Below, piece by piece: positions 10,985-23,106 of a DNA stretch of 64,000 bases (the stretch's first letter is position 1; the number at the start of each line of letters is the position of its first letter). A model generated the notes under the pieces. It had not been told where the DNA came from, ran no database searches, and was given only the letters and a program-made list of their open reading frames with translations. This DNA is from Paramacrobiotus metropolitanus (taxonomy: Eukaryota; Tardigrada; Eutardigrada; Parachela; Macrobiotidae). The stretch lies in contig NW_026570258.1 in assembly GCF_019649055.1 (NCBI RefSeq), positions 1,116,001-1,180,000 of the forward strand. Direction: 5' to 3'. A program made the position numbers and the translations under genes.

Positions 10985-11945
10985 CTAAACTAACAGCTTT
11001 CGCACATTCAAGTTTTTACTCCTCTCTTCCTCGTGATCGTCGTCGTCTTCCTTCTCCTCTTCGGACTCGTAGTCGCTGGGTTGCTCGGCGTGGCCGGACT
11101 GCTCTTCGTGATCCCAGTCCTGCATGCAGTGCGCTAAGGCAGCCAGGCAGAATTTGTTCAGCTGGCCGACGTCCACGCTGGCCATGTTGTACAACCATCG
11201 GCGTCCCCGATAATGTGCCGACAGACGGGGATCGCTGGCCTGGTGCACCCGCAGAATCTGCAGTAAACAGATACCCTACCGTTCTGCACACTTGAAACTG
11301 TACAGAGCGCTACTGTTCAAATTCTGCATACAGGAAGGCCATTTTGTTACAGCCAGTATAACTTGAGTAATATCTCCAATTTTACAATCAGTTCCAGAAA
11401 TCGAAGGAGCCAATTTGAAATTGGACAAGACTGACGGAAACCTGGTTGCGTGGTAAAAACGATCTTTAAACCGAAGCGCTTTTACGGGATGATTCGAATT
11501 AGATCGGTTTGCACTTCGCACACTACCTTGCAACCTTGCCGGACCTTCTCCTCGCTGTCAATCATATCGGCCACGTAAATGGTAACCCCGTTGCATATCC
11601 AGCGGCGGCCCCTCGCAGCGCAGATGCTCCTCCAACATGTCCGGATTCTTCGCCTCATCCATCTGTCCCCCCGTGATGACCACCAGGGGAATGCGGCACC
11701 GGAAGAGGGCCATAGCGGATCGCTGTGCCACCACGGTAAGGCAAAATCTTTCAGAATCAAACGATCACAGGATGCCGCCAGCTTGGAAATCGATCCCACC
11801 CGCGATTATCTCCACCGACAGCCCTCCCCGCTTCCACTCAGCCAGTCCCTTCTCACCGAGCCGGGACGATCGGTGGTCCTGGTCCACGATGAAACGCTGG
11901 ATGCGCGGCATGCTGACCGAGCGCAAGAGATGCGTGAATACGTAG
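10985..11945 (-). pseudogene. Broken minus-strand gene with acidic C-terminus
   Basis: Two coding blocks are visible. The terminal exon (10985-11257) follows a good acceptor (TTTACTGCAG) and encodes about 90 residues: a folded-looking part with YRGRRWLYNMASVD, then an acidic tail with DYESEEEKEDDDDHEEE. The upstream block (about 11555-11945) includes QRFIVDQDHRSSRL, RCRIPLVVITGGQMDEAKNP and VTIYVADMIDSEEKV. Reading it through requires passing an in-frame TGA near 11772 and a frame change near 11590, so this copy looks inactivated unless the assembly has indels. The spacing of hydrophobic blocks and the IPLVVITGG segment faintly recall XPG-N/Asteroid-type nuclease-like proteins, but I would not name it. 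It lies between the 9.8-kb element and the Argonaute fragment. Confidence 0.45.
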
Positions 11946-11954
11946 AAGTGCCAG

Positions 11955-12136
11955 CTAACTGTTCTTAAAAACTGAAGCACGAAAGCACTTTCTGACGCCC
12001 TGAGCGCCAAACTGCTAAACACTATTGTGCCAATCCACATAGTCGGCAAATCGCGGTCAGGCGTTGTAAAGGCCTTGCAGTTCCTTGTGCGTACGAATGC
12101 GCTGGTTCAGAGCATCTAGATCCGGCGCCGGTGCGC
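11955..12136 (-). pseudogene. Duplicated fragment of the Argonaute last exon
   Basis: The minus strand encodes [20 protein letters not shown] followed by LQGLYNA and a stop (12057-12059). This is nearly identical to the C-terminus of the complete Argonaute gene at 14120-14237. The similarity continues about 100 bp into the 3' flank (plus-strand block GCACGAAA...GCCAAACTGCTAA at 11970-12020 versus 14040-14090). The copy stops abruptly at the palindrome centred near 12140, so it is a truncated, non-functional duplicate. Confidence 0.88.
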
Positions 12137-12167
12137 GGTTACCGCACCGGCGCCGGATCTCTAGATG
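12113..12167. repeat. Near-perfect 55-bp palindrome at duplication breakpoint
   Basis: CATCTAGATCCGGCGCCGGT is followed after a short centre by ACCGGCGCCGGATCTCTAGATG-like inverted sequence. The left arm belongs to the duplicated Argonaute exon; the right arm is its inverted copy. This is a fold-back junction of the kind left by template switching during repair or replication. Confidence 0.85.
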
Positions 12168-13084
12168 GGTGAGTGACAGAGCTACGACCACTGGCCAGTG
12201 AGAAGAATCTTTAGATGAAAGAGTGACCGAGCTTCTACTGTACCGCAGTCCAGTCAATGCGTGGTTCAACTTATAATTTTTTGGTTGGACACATCAGCAA
12301 TCCAATCTCGATTCTAGAGCCTTTCCTCGAGACGTTGTACAAGAACGGCTAAGGCTGTTAGCCTGTTAATACATTTACTAACGAATTAAACGAATTCTCC
12401 ATTCAAACCGGCCGTGGATCACAATAAACGCAGAGGCGAAGCCGAAGCTGTTTCTTGTACAGTATATGATAACTTTATTCAGTAGAAGTATGCGTAACAA
12501 AGCGCAACGCCTTGCTTTCCCGTGTTCTGAATGAAAAATCCTTTCCAGTTAACATGAGACGGAGCAGTTCCCAAACGCGCTGAGCATTAATACCACGTTG
12601 AATTTCTTAAACCTTGAACCTTGAAGAAAACAGGTACGGTGGAGCGGTTTTCTCCCGTTCGAATATACAGTTTTTTGCCGATTTCCTTCAACAGATTAAC
12701 AGCAGCGTTGCACCACGCACCAAAGGTTACACAACCCCACGTAGCAAAATAACAACGATCAACAAAGGACTCGTATTTCTTGTTCTTTTCCACAAACGCT
12801 TGTTCTGCTGCCGCGCCCGTATTTTTCGAAGTCGTTCCAATGTAGGAATCGCACTTAACCTTAAAATTACTTTCTCACTTCGTATTCGCGATGCGTGTTG
12901 TGCAGTAAGTATTGCTTTTTAGCCAACGGTTCCCAACCGTACTAAACAATTTGCGGTGCAAACTTTGCACCAGAAACTGTGGTTGTACTCATTGTTCCGC
13001 AGGGAGACGCGACCTGTACGGCATCTGAAAATGGTACTCCATGGGCTCCGCTAAATCGTCATTGGCCGTTGGCCACAACACTTC
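12168..13084. other. Intergenic, no gene seen
   Basis: Mixed-composition spacer. Short open frames have no motifs. Part of 12170-12460 shows patchy similarity to 48410-48720 (shared GTGAGTGAC/GAGTGAC and ACAA-AAACGC-G-GGCGA blocks), which suggests an old dispersed repeat. Confidence 0.4.
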
Positions 13085-13398
13085 CGACGCACCCTGCGCT
13101 AGAAACTTGAATCGACAATGCTGTCAGTGCTCGAATTCTGCACAGAGACTCAATACTGTACAACGGCGGCAGCGATTGTCCAGATGAAAGGGCATTCACG
13201 CAGTTCCAGCAGCGCTTCCGCAGCCGACCACTACAACTGCCGCCGGCCTCTGTTCTGTGAATTTGCACATCAAAGCCAAATAAGTACAACGATGGCTGTT
13301 ACCTGTAACGGCTCAAAACGTCCGGACGTCTGACAATTAGTGAGATGTGCGGACGTTTTGGACGGTTACAGTTGGCGCGCAACATCCGCATTTGGGGC
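13085..13398. repeat. Dispersed repeat copy 2, with stem-loop end
   Basis: Direct-orientation relative of 298-610. Its hairpin arms are at 13303-13324 and 13350-13371 (CTGTAACGGCTCAAAACGTC and near complement), separated by a 25-nt loop. Retention of complementary arms in both copies, despite point differences, suggests the hairpin belongs to the element. Confidence 0.72.
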
Positions 13399-13410
13399 TT
13401 AACGGAGATC

Positions 13411-13645
13411 CGATACAAGTACATGGTGCCAACACTGTCAAATTCGGGTACATACACAAAAACTTTCACTTTCGCGCACTACCAAAATTTTTTTTATCGG
13501 TTTTGCAAACGGTTATCATACTAACCTGTACAAATCATTCGGCTACAAAATGCAATAAACGATGCAAGAGCGTGTTTGCGAGTGCGCAAATGTGAAAGTT
13601 TTCGTGCATGTACCCGAATTTGGTGCCATGTACCGGGTCACTTCT
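13411..13645. mobile_element. Fold-back MITE related to the 56160 element
   Basis: The left part (GTACATGGTGCCAA...AAATTCGGGTACAT...CTTTCACTTTCGCGCAC) and the right part (GTGCGCAAATGTGAAAG...ATGTACCCGAATTTGG...CCATGTACCGGG) are inverted copies of each other. The right half, including GGCTACAAA and ATGCAA blocks, aligns with 56304-56393. No clear target duplication was identified here. Confidence 0.68.
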
Positions 13646-14119
13646 CTCAAGCCCCAGCGTCCAGAGACATTCATAAACTTCATGAATCGTTCTTGAGGTA
13701 CTCTTTCAACCCTACTGATACATTAGTTGTATCCATAAAGTACGATTTTTTTATTGGCGGACGCGATACGAGCAGTCACAAATACAAAGTAAATTGAAGA
13801 ACGGACAATTCAATGCTTTCCGGTATGGAGGCAGCGGGAACTACTAGAGTAGTAACCTACCGGTACATTCCAACAAACTAAAGTTACACCGGTAAAGTTT
13901 TACAAGCAAAAACATAAATACGGGACAAAAATCCTAATTATATCAAAACAACGGACACTTTCTGCAACTGCAGTCTTTCCAGATACAAAAATAAGCAGCT
14001 GCCTTCGTGCTAGCTAACAGTGCTTAAAAAAGAACTAAAGCACGAAAACAGTTTCTGGCATCTTGAGTGCCAAACTGCTAATCTCTGTTGTGCCCCTCAA
14101 CATAGTCGCCAAATAGCGG
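13646..14119. other. 3' flank of the Argonaute gene
   Basis: No open frame of note. The part nearest the gene (about 14005-14119) is the source of the 3'-flank similarity found at 11955-12056 and presumably includes the 3' untranslated region. I could not assign a poly(A) signal with confidence. Confidence 0.5.
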
Positions 14120-17100
14120 TTAGGCGTAGTACAGGCCTTGCAGTTCCTTGTGCGTGCGAATGCGCTGGTTCAAAGCATCCAGATCCGGCGCCGGTGCGCG
14201 GTTATCGCGTTCTCGTTCAGGCGTTTCTTCGCTGGCACTAGAAAAATACACCGATCGATTCTCAAACAGTAGCAAGAATCATCAAACATTCGCTTCGCAT
14301 TTTGCTAATACCGCTTCGATTTGTTCCTGCAAGACTGCAACAATGTATAACTGGTACATCGTAATTATTTTTTTTAGATAGAATTGATAGATAAGTAAAC
14401 TTTAGTCAAGATTTCGCGAGATCAGCATGCCGCAGCTGAAATAGTTATTGTCCACATAAATTTATGACAAGCGCGCTCAGAAATTTGGCAATATAGACAA
14501 CAGTAGAATAAATAACGGGAAAAAATTCTCCGAATTTTTATTGATCATCTTGAATCAGATTATACATCCAGGTTGACGCTGGGAAATGGAATAATTACAA
14601 AACTGACCTGTCCAAATAGATGCCGGTATGCTGGAGATGGTACCGCGCCCGGAAGGCGGCCAGATGGGCATAGTAAACCGGCGTGGGGATGCTGACGCTG
14701 CGGTTGCAACGCGCGGAGAGAAACGCCAACGAGTAACTGAAGAGCTCGATCTGGTCGGCGGACAAATGACTATCATCATACAGCACATGATAATGTGCCG
14801 GACGGCTGGTGCCCTACACAATGTAATAACGTGTATGGCAGTATAAATAATAAATTAATTTATGTCTATAAACACATTAGTAATAGTTATAGCACAAATT
14901 ATTGACGTATTTGAATCAGAACGGATACCTGAATGCCAGCGTGACTGGCGAGGTAAAAATCGAATTCCTTGAAATGGGTAATGGTGGTATCAACGATGGT
15001 ACCTGTGACGATAAACGATAAAATGAAATAAGTTGTTAGAGAAATGGACAAGGTGTACATGCCATGATACCGGTACATTAAAATTTAAAGGAGAGAATCC
15101 TAATTTATAACTTCATTAGTCAACGTGCAGCATTATGCTTTTTTGTACCAGGCGGGACGTTTCCGGAATGGGTAGTAGCTTCGCGTTCATTAGCATGGAA
15201 CAGCCGCACATGATGACCTTTGCCGACGATAACATAGGTAAGGGGCGGCATGTACTTCCCATTCGGAACCAATTCCCGACAAGCTTGCTTGACGGAATTC
15301 ACTTCACGCTCCATGACCTATATGTACAGACAGCACAATTGTACACAGTACAAGCAAAAGTGTTGATTCATGTGCATATTGTTGCAATACAACACGAGAT
15401 ACTCCATGGAATTGCTCTAAACTCGTAATGTTAAGTGGCTTAAACCTTATAATAAGTATCATGTCATAAGTACAAACTTGTTACTAGAAAACATTTATAA
15501 CAGAAACACTTCCTCAATGCTATCCTGATCGGGAATTGTACCCATTACATAAATCGCAATCCATATTGTTATTAATATTACTACTACACCGTGACCTACA
15601 CAAGAAGACCGCAAAGACATTTCTGTTAATTATAGTAATAACTTATTTGCAGCGTCAGCGCACGTACTTGCTTATACTGGCCCTCGGACACGCCGTCGCG
15701 ATAGAAGACGATTTGTGCCGGTTCAGTTTTGTTGCGATCGTAGAACTCCAACAGCAGCTCGCGAACCATCGCCGCGAGATCGGTGATGATCTCCTGTGTA
15801 GCGGACTTCTTCTCGGAGTACGGATTGACACGTTTGGACTGCGCGCGGACACGTTGCATATATCGTGTGAAGGTGTCATCGTAGCTGGCCACCACAGCGG
15901 CGATGGACGGTTTGGCAATGTCCTCACCCGCTCCCGGGTGCGTCACGTCCGCACCGAATACAATGGTCGGCTGTAAGCGTTTCGTAAATATATTTCTAGT
16001 ATCGAGATATTAATAATTCTATAATTCCAGATAATAATATTTAAAAACCGAATGGATTTCCATTTATCGGTTTTTGTGTTTTGATCAATGTTAATGTACT
16101 AATCCTTTCGATGTTATTAATTATTTGTTTACATTTTGTTGGTAAGTTCTAATGAAAAGAGACAATTTAATAAATACTGCACCTTGTTCCTGAAATACGC
16201 CAGCGGTGAACTGGTGGGACACTTGTCAAGGCTGGCGTTAATATTGTTAACGCCACCAAGTTTCGCGTTGATCTTCAGCAGAAGATTCCCGGCATACTGC
16301 GCCAGTCCTTTCGGGTGGTTTTTCATTAAGGTCTTCGTCAAGACCACCTGTAAGAAATAGTCACAATTAAGATTACTTAATACTTAAACAAACTGGAAAG
16401 CCGTCCACATTAACAGCCACCCTGCATACGTGCAAAAATTTACATGTATTACTTTATAACCTTTCTCTCGTATCACTAATTATTTCGCCACTTCAGGAAT
16501 TATTTGTACTGCAGATATCTAATGCTAACTTAGTCCATTGTAACTTAGCCCATTTGTTTACTAGTGCTCTGCAATATACAGTACCTGTGTAGCCACGCCG
16601 CACTGTACATCGCCGGCCTTTTTAATGTCACCGTACAATTCGTACTGATGAGACACGATCATAATCAATTGGACGTTCTGCCCTCGACCACTGTAATACG
16701 ACCGGATATCTTCGATGATCCCAGCGAAGTCCGGGTGGGCGTCATGGGCACGGTACATGTAGGGCGGTTCGATGGTCATGCCGCGCTGTCGCGCCAACTC
16801 CGTCAGCTTTTTCAGGAAATCATTGAACACCCGTTGCTCGTGGAGGTTATTGCGTATCACCACCGCCCAGGCTGTCAGCGGTACGGGATGGACAAACCGG
16901 GTGCGCCGCGTATCCCACGTACCTGAAGATACCGATATTTCCATGCGCTAAATTCAAGCAGTACTTACGTATATTAATAAAACCAGTCGGGTTTCCTTGA
17001 ATATTTTCTATCTACATAGCTACGCTACTGTATAATGATTTTCCATCTACAACGTTGGAAATTATGTACTAAGCTAAAATTAAGTAATAAGTTAAATTAA

Positions 17101-20100
17101 GTAATCAGTTAAAATGAATCCGTTTCGCACTTGCCAGTAACCACATGCAGTTAAAGACATTGCCGGAAGAGCTTATGGACGAAATGAAATGTAGTGCCAA
17201 AAATAGTGCACGGAGTGAAAGAAAATTCGAAAGGTTTCGAACCGGGTGAAAGGTCATGAAAAGCTGTTAACGCAGGGATACGCTTTAAATTATAAGCGAG
17301 TTACACAATAGAATCTGCGTATATGCTGACTGCTGTTGCATTTGTATAACCCGCTTGAAATTTAAAATAATATACAAGTAATTTAATAGCGAGTAATTAC
17401 TTAATTATTTAATTAATTGCGTATTTTCATTAATTTAGCTAGCATCTGTTAAAACTTAATTATTATCGGCCAGCTGTCCGACCGGGAAGATGCAAATGTT
17501 TTCACTGAATTATTTTCGACAATGTATCAGCTACTTTATGATAACACAATTACTCGCAGAATGTACCGTGGCTCTCGTCCACAGCCAGCGTCTTCGCCTC
17601 GCCCTGTCCAATCTTGGGCATCGGCAGAACACGACCCTCCAGCGCCTGCATATCCCGCGCCACGCGGATCCCGAACTGTCGCATGTGCTCACTATCGTCA
17701 TAGCCCACCGCGTGTGTCCGAATATCCTGAATTTGGCGCTTGCGGACGCCAGCTAAATGTTGATGAAACAATGAATATACGTACCACTGCCTGTCAAATA
17801 CAGTAGTACGTATATGCACGCGCAAGTACTTATCCTGCACCGGAATCTACATACCGGGTTTAGCACACGCTCGGACCATCATGGCCGTCTGTTGATCCGT
17901 CAGCTTCCGTTTGACTTTTTGCCCGTCGACCACCGTACAAAGTTCCACAGGCAGGAGACATTTGTTGGATGTCTGCAAATATACAATTTTATAGTTTGCG
18001 TAACGTCGGCGCAAATACAATGGACTTCAAAATTTTGTTACACTTATATAATCACAAAACGCGCGCAACCAGGCACTTTTCTGTACTTGAACAGCCAAAT
18101 TTTGAACTGGCCATCGGCCTGCTGACATTAACGCTGACATCTTGCGCATTTCCCAAACGGAAACCTTCGAACGATATCTCAGACGAATAAGAAAAAAATT
18201 TCAAGAATTTTGATACCAAACAAGCTGTGTTTTATGAGATCTAAGAGAAAATCGACGCATCTAAAGTTTTTCATAGACCTAGCATAGGATTTGAATCCAC
18301 GGTTTGATTTCAGTTTTCACACATAATCGTATGCTTTGTCTATGACAAAATAAAAATGGCTCGATTTTCTCTTAGATCTCATAAAGGATGACCTGTTTGG
18401 TATCGAAATTCTCAAAATTCTTTTCTCTTGCGTTTGGTATATCGGTTGATGGTTTTCGTTGGGAAATGCGCAAGGTGCAGGTGTTCAAAGTCTTGCACGT
18501 TCCCTTTTCATTGGTCATTTGGTCGCGGCCATTTATTTTTACTGGTCATTCGGTCCCGGACCGAATGTAACAAAATTTTGAAGTCCATTGTACATGCAGT
18601 AAATTTCTGCACCGGAATCGCAAGAATAATAACCGAAATTTTAACCGTATCTGGAAAAAATTATTGTGTCGATGTACTTGTAGTGCAGCTAGCGTATGCA
18701 ACTGGCTGATATTTATAGCAAAAACATGAAAATGCAAAAAATACATGCAAAAATATATGCAGGAATAAAATGTACGATAAAACTTGCAGTTATTAACAAC
18801 TTGAGTATTCTAGAGACGACAGACAAAAGTTGTCTTGTGTACAAGCTTGTCCTGAAATTTCCATCATAAAGGTATACTGTAGCACATACTTAGCGGAACT
18901 GGGCTATGAGCCACTACATTACGCCTGCCACAACGACAAATTCACTGTATTATAATTTCTTCCCACAAAATTAGTGTTATCTAGATAATTATGTACTAAT
19001 GCGCTTGTTTACCTCCACCATCGGCAATCCGGGAAACTGCAGCCGGTAGTTGTACTTCCGGGCAAAGTAGTCCGCAACCAGCACCTGTTCCCCGTTCATG
19101 TGGAAGGCACACTGATCGGCCGCCTCGCGGGACAATCGCGCGACGGTGTAGTAGCGCATTTTACCGCCGACGCCGGTGCTGATCTGCAGACCCCTCAGAT
19201 CCGCCATGACCCGACGCAGTTGCTGCTCGTTCATAATTGGAATGGGCGGGGCGTTGTCTCGTTGCTGTACTATGGCCGTGATCAGATGGTGCAGCGGGAT
19301 GTTGGCATAGAATACACCGTGCGCCACGTCCACATTCAGCGACATCCCCAACTGACACAGCCGCGCACTCTGAAGAATTACGCGTTCAAAATTTACATGC
19401 AGAATTAATATGCCAGACATCGCAATACGGATACATCGCAATCCCTGTTAATTATGCAGCTACCTGCGCAGATCAAATTTTTAAAACGCACATTAATTAA
19501 GTAGCGCACACACTGCGCATGTAATTTTATTACTCGTTTCGTTACTGCCAAATAAATCACATATGTATTTCAACGAAAGCGGCAGAGGAGCATAAAAAAA
19601 TTATTATATGAGCAGCAAAACCCGATTGTCAAGCGAAAATACATTTAACCCATTTCTGTAATTTACTTTAGCGCTACAATAAAATAAACAGATAAAATTA
19701 TGCCAAATAAACAAATTAATATTTAGAAAAAAATAAAACGGTGAAAATAGATTTGACACAACTTACCGCGAAAAATCCCATCCACATTATACGGCCCCCA
19801 CCGAGCGTGATGGCATTGGTGTCATGGTGGAAGTAGGAACTACCGGCTGGCACATTGTGATCAACGGCCAGGGCGGCCTCGCGGAGAATGGTGTTAATGC
19901 AGGAAATGACGTGTACCGGCAACTCCGTGGTGCGCCCTTCCATAGCCTCCCGGAGAACTCCCCTGAAAGCATGATTTCGTCACAGAACCAGGGTAGAAGG
20001 GGTGACTCGAACACATACATTATGCGGCTGTGCAAATCAGTCCAGGTCAGATTACTGTATTTACATTTTACAGTAAATAATCATGATGAACTACATACAG

Positions 20101-20906
20101 TATATTAATCATTACGTACGTAAAGACTCTTCAAGAGCGGCGTAAACAAAATTTACATACCATAGTACCTACTTTATATCATTTTCAAAAACACTTGTAA
20201 TACGTGTAGGAAACAGGTAAACATGTATACATGTACGTAGGAAACACGTAAGAAATAGATTTTGGAATAAAGAAATTGATGAAAGTAAACAAAACAATCT
20301 TGAAATAAACTATAAGGATAAACAAAATGAATAACCTACGAAGCCAACATAAATTTATCTGAAAACAGTCTGCCTGTGTATAGTGAATCCTTACCAGGAA
20401 AACCGCAGCGGATTGCACTCCCGCAGGGTCACTCGCACCGTTGCCCGCCGATGCTCCTTCTCATTGGGAAGCTCTACGATGGTCTCCACAATCCGCTCCG
20501 CCCGCTTCGCCGACAACAGCCCCGGATCCTGCAGCTCCACCACGGAGAGCAAATTGCTCTCTCCATCAAACACCGGCAGCGTCCCCTGGAACAACGCCCG
20601 GTTCCCCGCCACCAAGCGATGGATGGCACGCCGGCGGGTATCCTTCCGCACCGGTTTCCCCAGCACCACCAAGACCGGGTCCGCCTCTCGGTCACTGACC
20701 CCTCGCTGGGCCATGATGTCGGTGGTAGCGCGCTGATGACTGCGCTCGCGGGTTTCCGGCGCGCGCCACACCAGGGCCTCCATTTCCACGTGGTAGTGGT
20801 AAAAGTAGCCATCACGGGGCACCTCCAGCTTGAAGTGGTTGGCGAGTAAACGGATACCGCGGCCCAGTGTCCCAACGTCCGGACGATTAACCGAAACCAT
20901 CTCCAT
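14120..20906 (-). CDS. AGO: Argonaute (AGO clade), slicer-competent
   Basis: A small-RNA-guided RNA endonuclease of the cytoplasmic silencing complex. Twelve coding exons, all with GT-AG borders and matching phases: 20906-20395, 19962-19767, 19369-19013, 17972-17855, 17752-17567, 16922-16585, 16347-16183, 15970-15668, 15317-15149, 15002-14929, 14813-14608, 14237-14120; 913 residues. It starts at ATG 20906; an upstream in-frame stop and an acceptor at 20918 imply a 5'-UTR intron. N domain: [16 protein letters not shown] region: exons 3-4 ([25 protein letters not shown]). MID 5'-phosphate pocket: QLIMI...[10 protein letters not shown]...ATQ and INAKLGGVN. The PIWI catalytic tetrad is intact: D632 in GADVTHP, E684 in TQEII, D716 in [10 protein letters not shown] and H856 in [13 protein letters not shown]. 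It ends LQGLYYA, like animal AGO C-termini. The family match is certain; whether it loads miRNA or siRNA is not shown. Two inverted-repeat elements sit in the intron between exons 3 and 4. Confidence 0.96.
18018..18590. mobile_element. TA-flanked (Tc1/mariner-type) non-autonomous element in AGO intron
   Basis: Perfect inverted termini: 18016-18042 reads TACAATGGACTTCAAAATTT onward, and 18566-18592 is its exact complement over 27 bp including the flanking TA. TA duplication is the Tc1/mariner hallmark. It has no coding capacity. A second inverted-repeat element (18187-18428) is nested inside. The whole lies in the intron between AGO coding exons 3 and 4. Confidence 0.82.
18187..18428. mobile_element. 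Fold-back MITE (family 2) in AGO intron
   Basis: Arms of about 70 bp at 18187-18257 and 18358-18428 are inverted copies at roughly 85 percent by eye. They share AAGAATTTTGATACCAAAC and TATGAGATCTAAGAGAAAAT. The centre carries CATAGAC...GCATAGGAT...ATCCACGG. The same termini and centre recur at 38456-38682. Confidence 0.82.
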
Positions 20907-20918
20907 TCTTCACGGTTT

Positions 20919-23106
20919 CTGCAAAACATACAAGGTACTTCACTCCATTTACTTCCCGTTAATGCCCTAAACAGTACACAAAATATTGGCGAAATTATTA
21001 CGTACGTTTACAGCTTTTCGTACCATCGTATGAAAATAACAGAATTACCAATATAATACTGGAACCTTCTTAAACGTCTTACAGAGTTTTGCCGACGCAG
21101 CGGTGGATGCGATGTACTGTATTAAGGATCTTAAGGAGTAATAGCAATACTTACACTTACCTAAAGAGTAACTTTGGATTTAAAAAAAAAACATTAAAGA
21201 AAACTAACGCCGTCGCGTTCAGCACAGGTGGAAAATGTTTCGCACCATTCACATACGATTTATTTTAAAAACGATTTCTTCTAGCACAAAATATTACGAC
21301 CGCCCAGAATAGTTATAGTTCAAATTATTTTCAAATGAAAATACTAATTTCCAAAGTCTTCACATTTTACTTATGGTAATAATTATTTTTTCTTGCCCAC
21401 CCTGTTGGCGTTAGCAGATAAATATACAACCTACACACACTAAAAACTGCAGACCGAGAAATACGAGAAGAACAAAGAAACCCATAACGGCAGTTGGTCG
21501 TAAAATTACAGTATTTAGTATTATTTACGTTACCACTATAACCCATGATTAAAAAATTATCACAGCTATGTAATATTCTTCCCTACCTGTGACAAAGGAA
21601 TCCAAGGATCTTCTTACTCCGGAAACAAGGACAACGTAAAACGGAGTAAACAAGACAACAGAACTACAAGAATCAAAAAAGAATTATAAAGTCCAAATCC
21701 AATGTGGCGTAAACACGCGTGGAAATTTTAGAATTCCGCCCACCTCCGAGGCTCAGATAATGCAACTCAAAGTCGCTGTTTCAGACGGATTTATCCCCAT
21801 CCTAAACCGAATGTTATACAAATATCAAGATAGTGGAAATTTAAAACTTTAATTTTAGAACTTTGGAATTTCTGGTCCCCGCTCCCAGTTTACACAAAAT
21901 GCAATGGATTTTACCACAATTCCAGGAAATGGAATTTAGCGTAGCGCGCACTGCACTGTCTTTACTCTGCACTAAAAAAGATTTTCCGAAAAAAATTTTT
22001 TAACGAATTCGTTTAGAGACGTAAATACTGATTTTATGGTAGTAATCTTTGGCGATATTGTCTTCGTAGGTTCCGCGCGCTGGGAAAAGCTCCATCATTG
22101 CAGACATTTATGGTCATTTATCTCCCGCAAAAAATGTTTACGTTCGTAGATGTTCTGGATAATTCGCTGAATGCGCACGCGATATAAAGTCGAAATAATT
22201 ATAGCTGTAATTACTACTAATTAGTCACGTTCGCGCAGACCTTTTGATTCGACATACACCATACAAGAACAACAAGTTCCACCGGTTTTTTTAAATATGT
22301 AAATAAAAACTACGATAAGTATTTAAATGCATTCGCCATTCGGACGCTATACCGGGCGCACAGCCATTTTACGTCTGCCCGAACTCCGGGCGCAGAGCGG
22401 TACTTCGTTTATTTTCTTACCTTTTACTATGTTCAGAATAATATGATTAAAACTACACATGCACATCGTTTTATACGGATGATTTCAGCCAGGCGGAATA
22501 GTTATTTTGATGTTCCGGTTTTGTCGTAAAGTAGAAAAACAAATACGACTCGCATTCAGTTTTACGCAACCCAGTCTGCTGCAGCCAAGATGCAGTTTTG
22601 TACCGGCTTGGTGTCGCACTTTACGTGACCTGGGACGATGAAGCGAAAAAACACTTATGAACGAAAACAGAAAGCGGTATAGCGACTGCCACCGGCCAGA
22701 GAGTTCTTTGTTCAGCGGTTATCTATGCAACTTCCACACGGAAATGCGGCACGCGTCCTAACCAAAGCAGCATAAAGGAAACGCTTTTACTGTGAATCTT
22801 TTTCAACCGGTAGTCACTTAACGAGTTATTACATAAAGTATTTTTACCGATAAAGAGATAGCCTTGCATTTATCTTATATATGTAACCAATTGTTGAGAT
22901 TGAGAAACTCGAAATTGTTAACTACAGAAAGTAAACAAAGAAAAAGTATGCAGAGCCATGCACACGCACCACTGATATCTTCATCAGGCTAAACTAAGGT
23001 TGTTGGCAATTAACGATAATCAAGTTGTATCTGCTTACTGCTAAAAATAATGACAAAACCGAACACACAGTAAAAGAAGAATAACCGAGCGTTCACAGCT
23101 GCATGA
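20919..23106. other. AT-rich spacer upstream of AGO
   Basis: No coding sequence supported. It must contain the AGO promoter and non-coding first exon, which I cannot place. Its distal part (about 22705-23106) is similar to 26400-26721, the 3' flank of the next Kelch gene. This shows that the Kelch duplication unit extends beyond the coding region. Confidence 0.5.

Noticed and set aside
20376-20849. Plus-strand and second minus-strand frames across Argonaute exon 1
   Set aside because: Antisense and out-of-frame shadows of the real N-domain exon.
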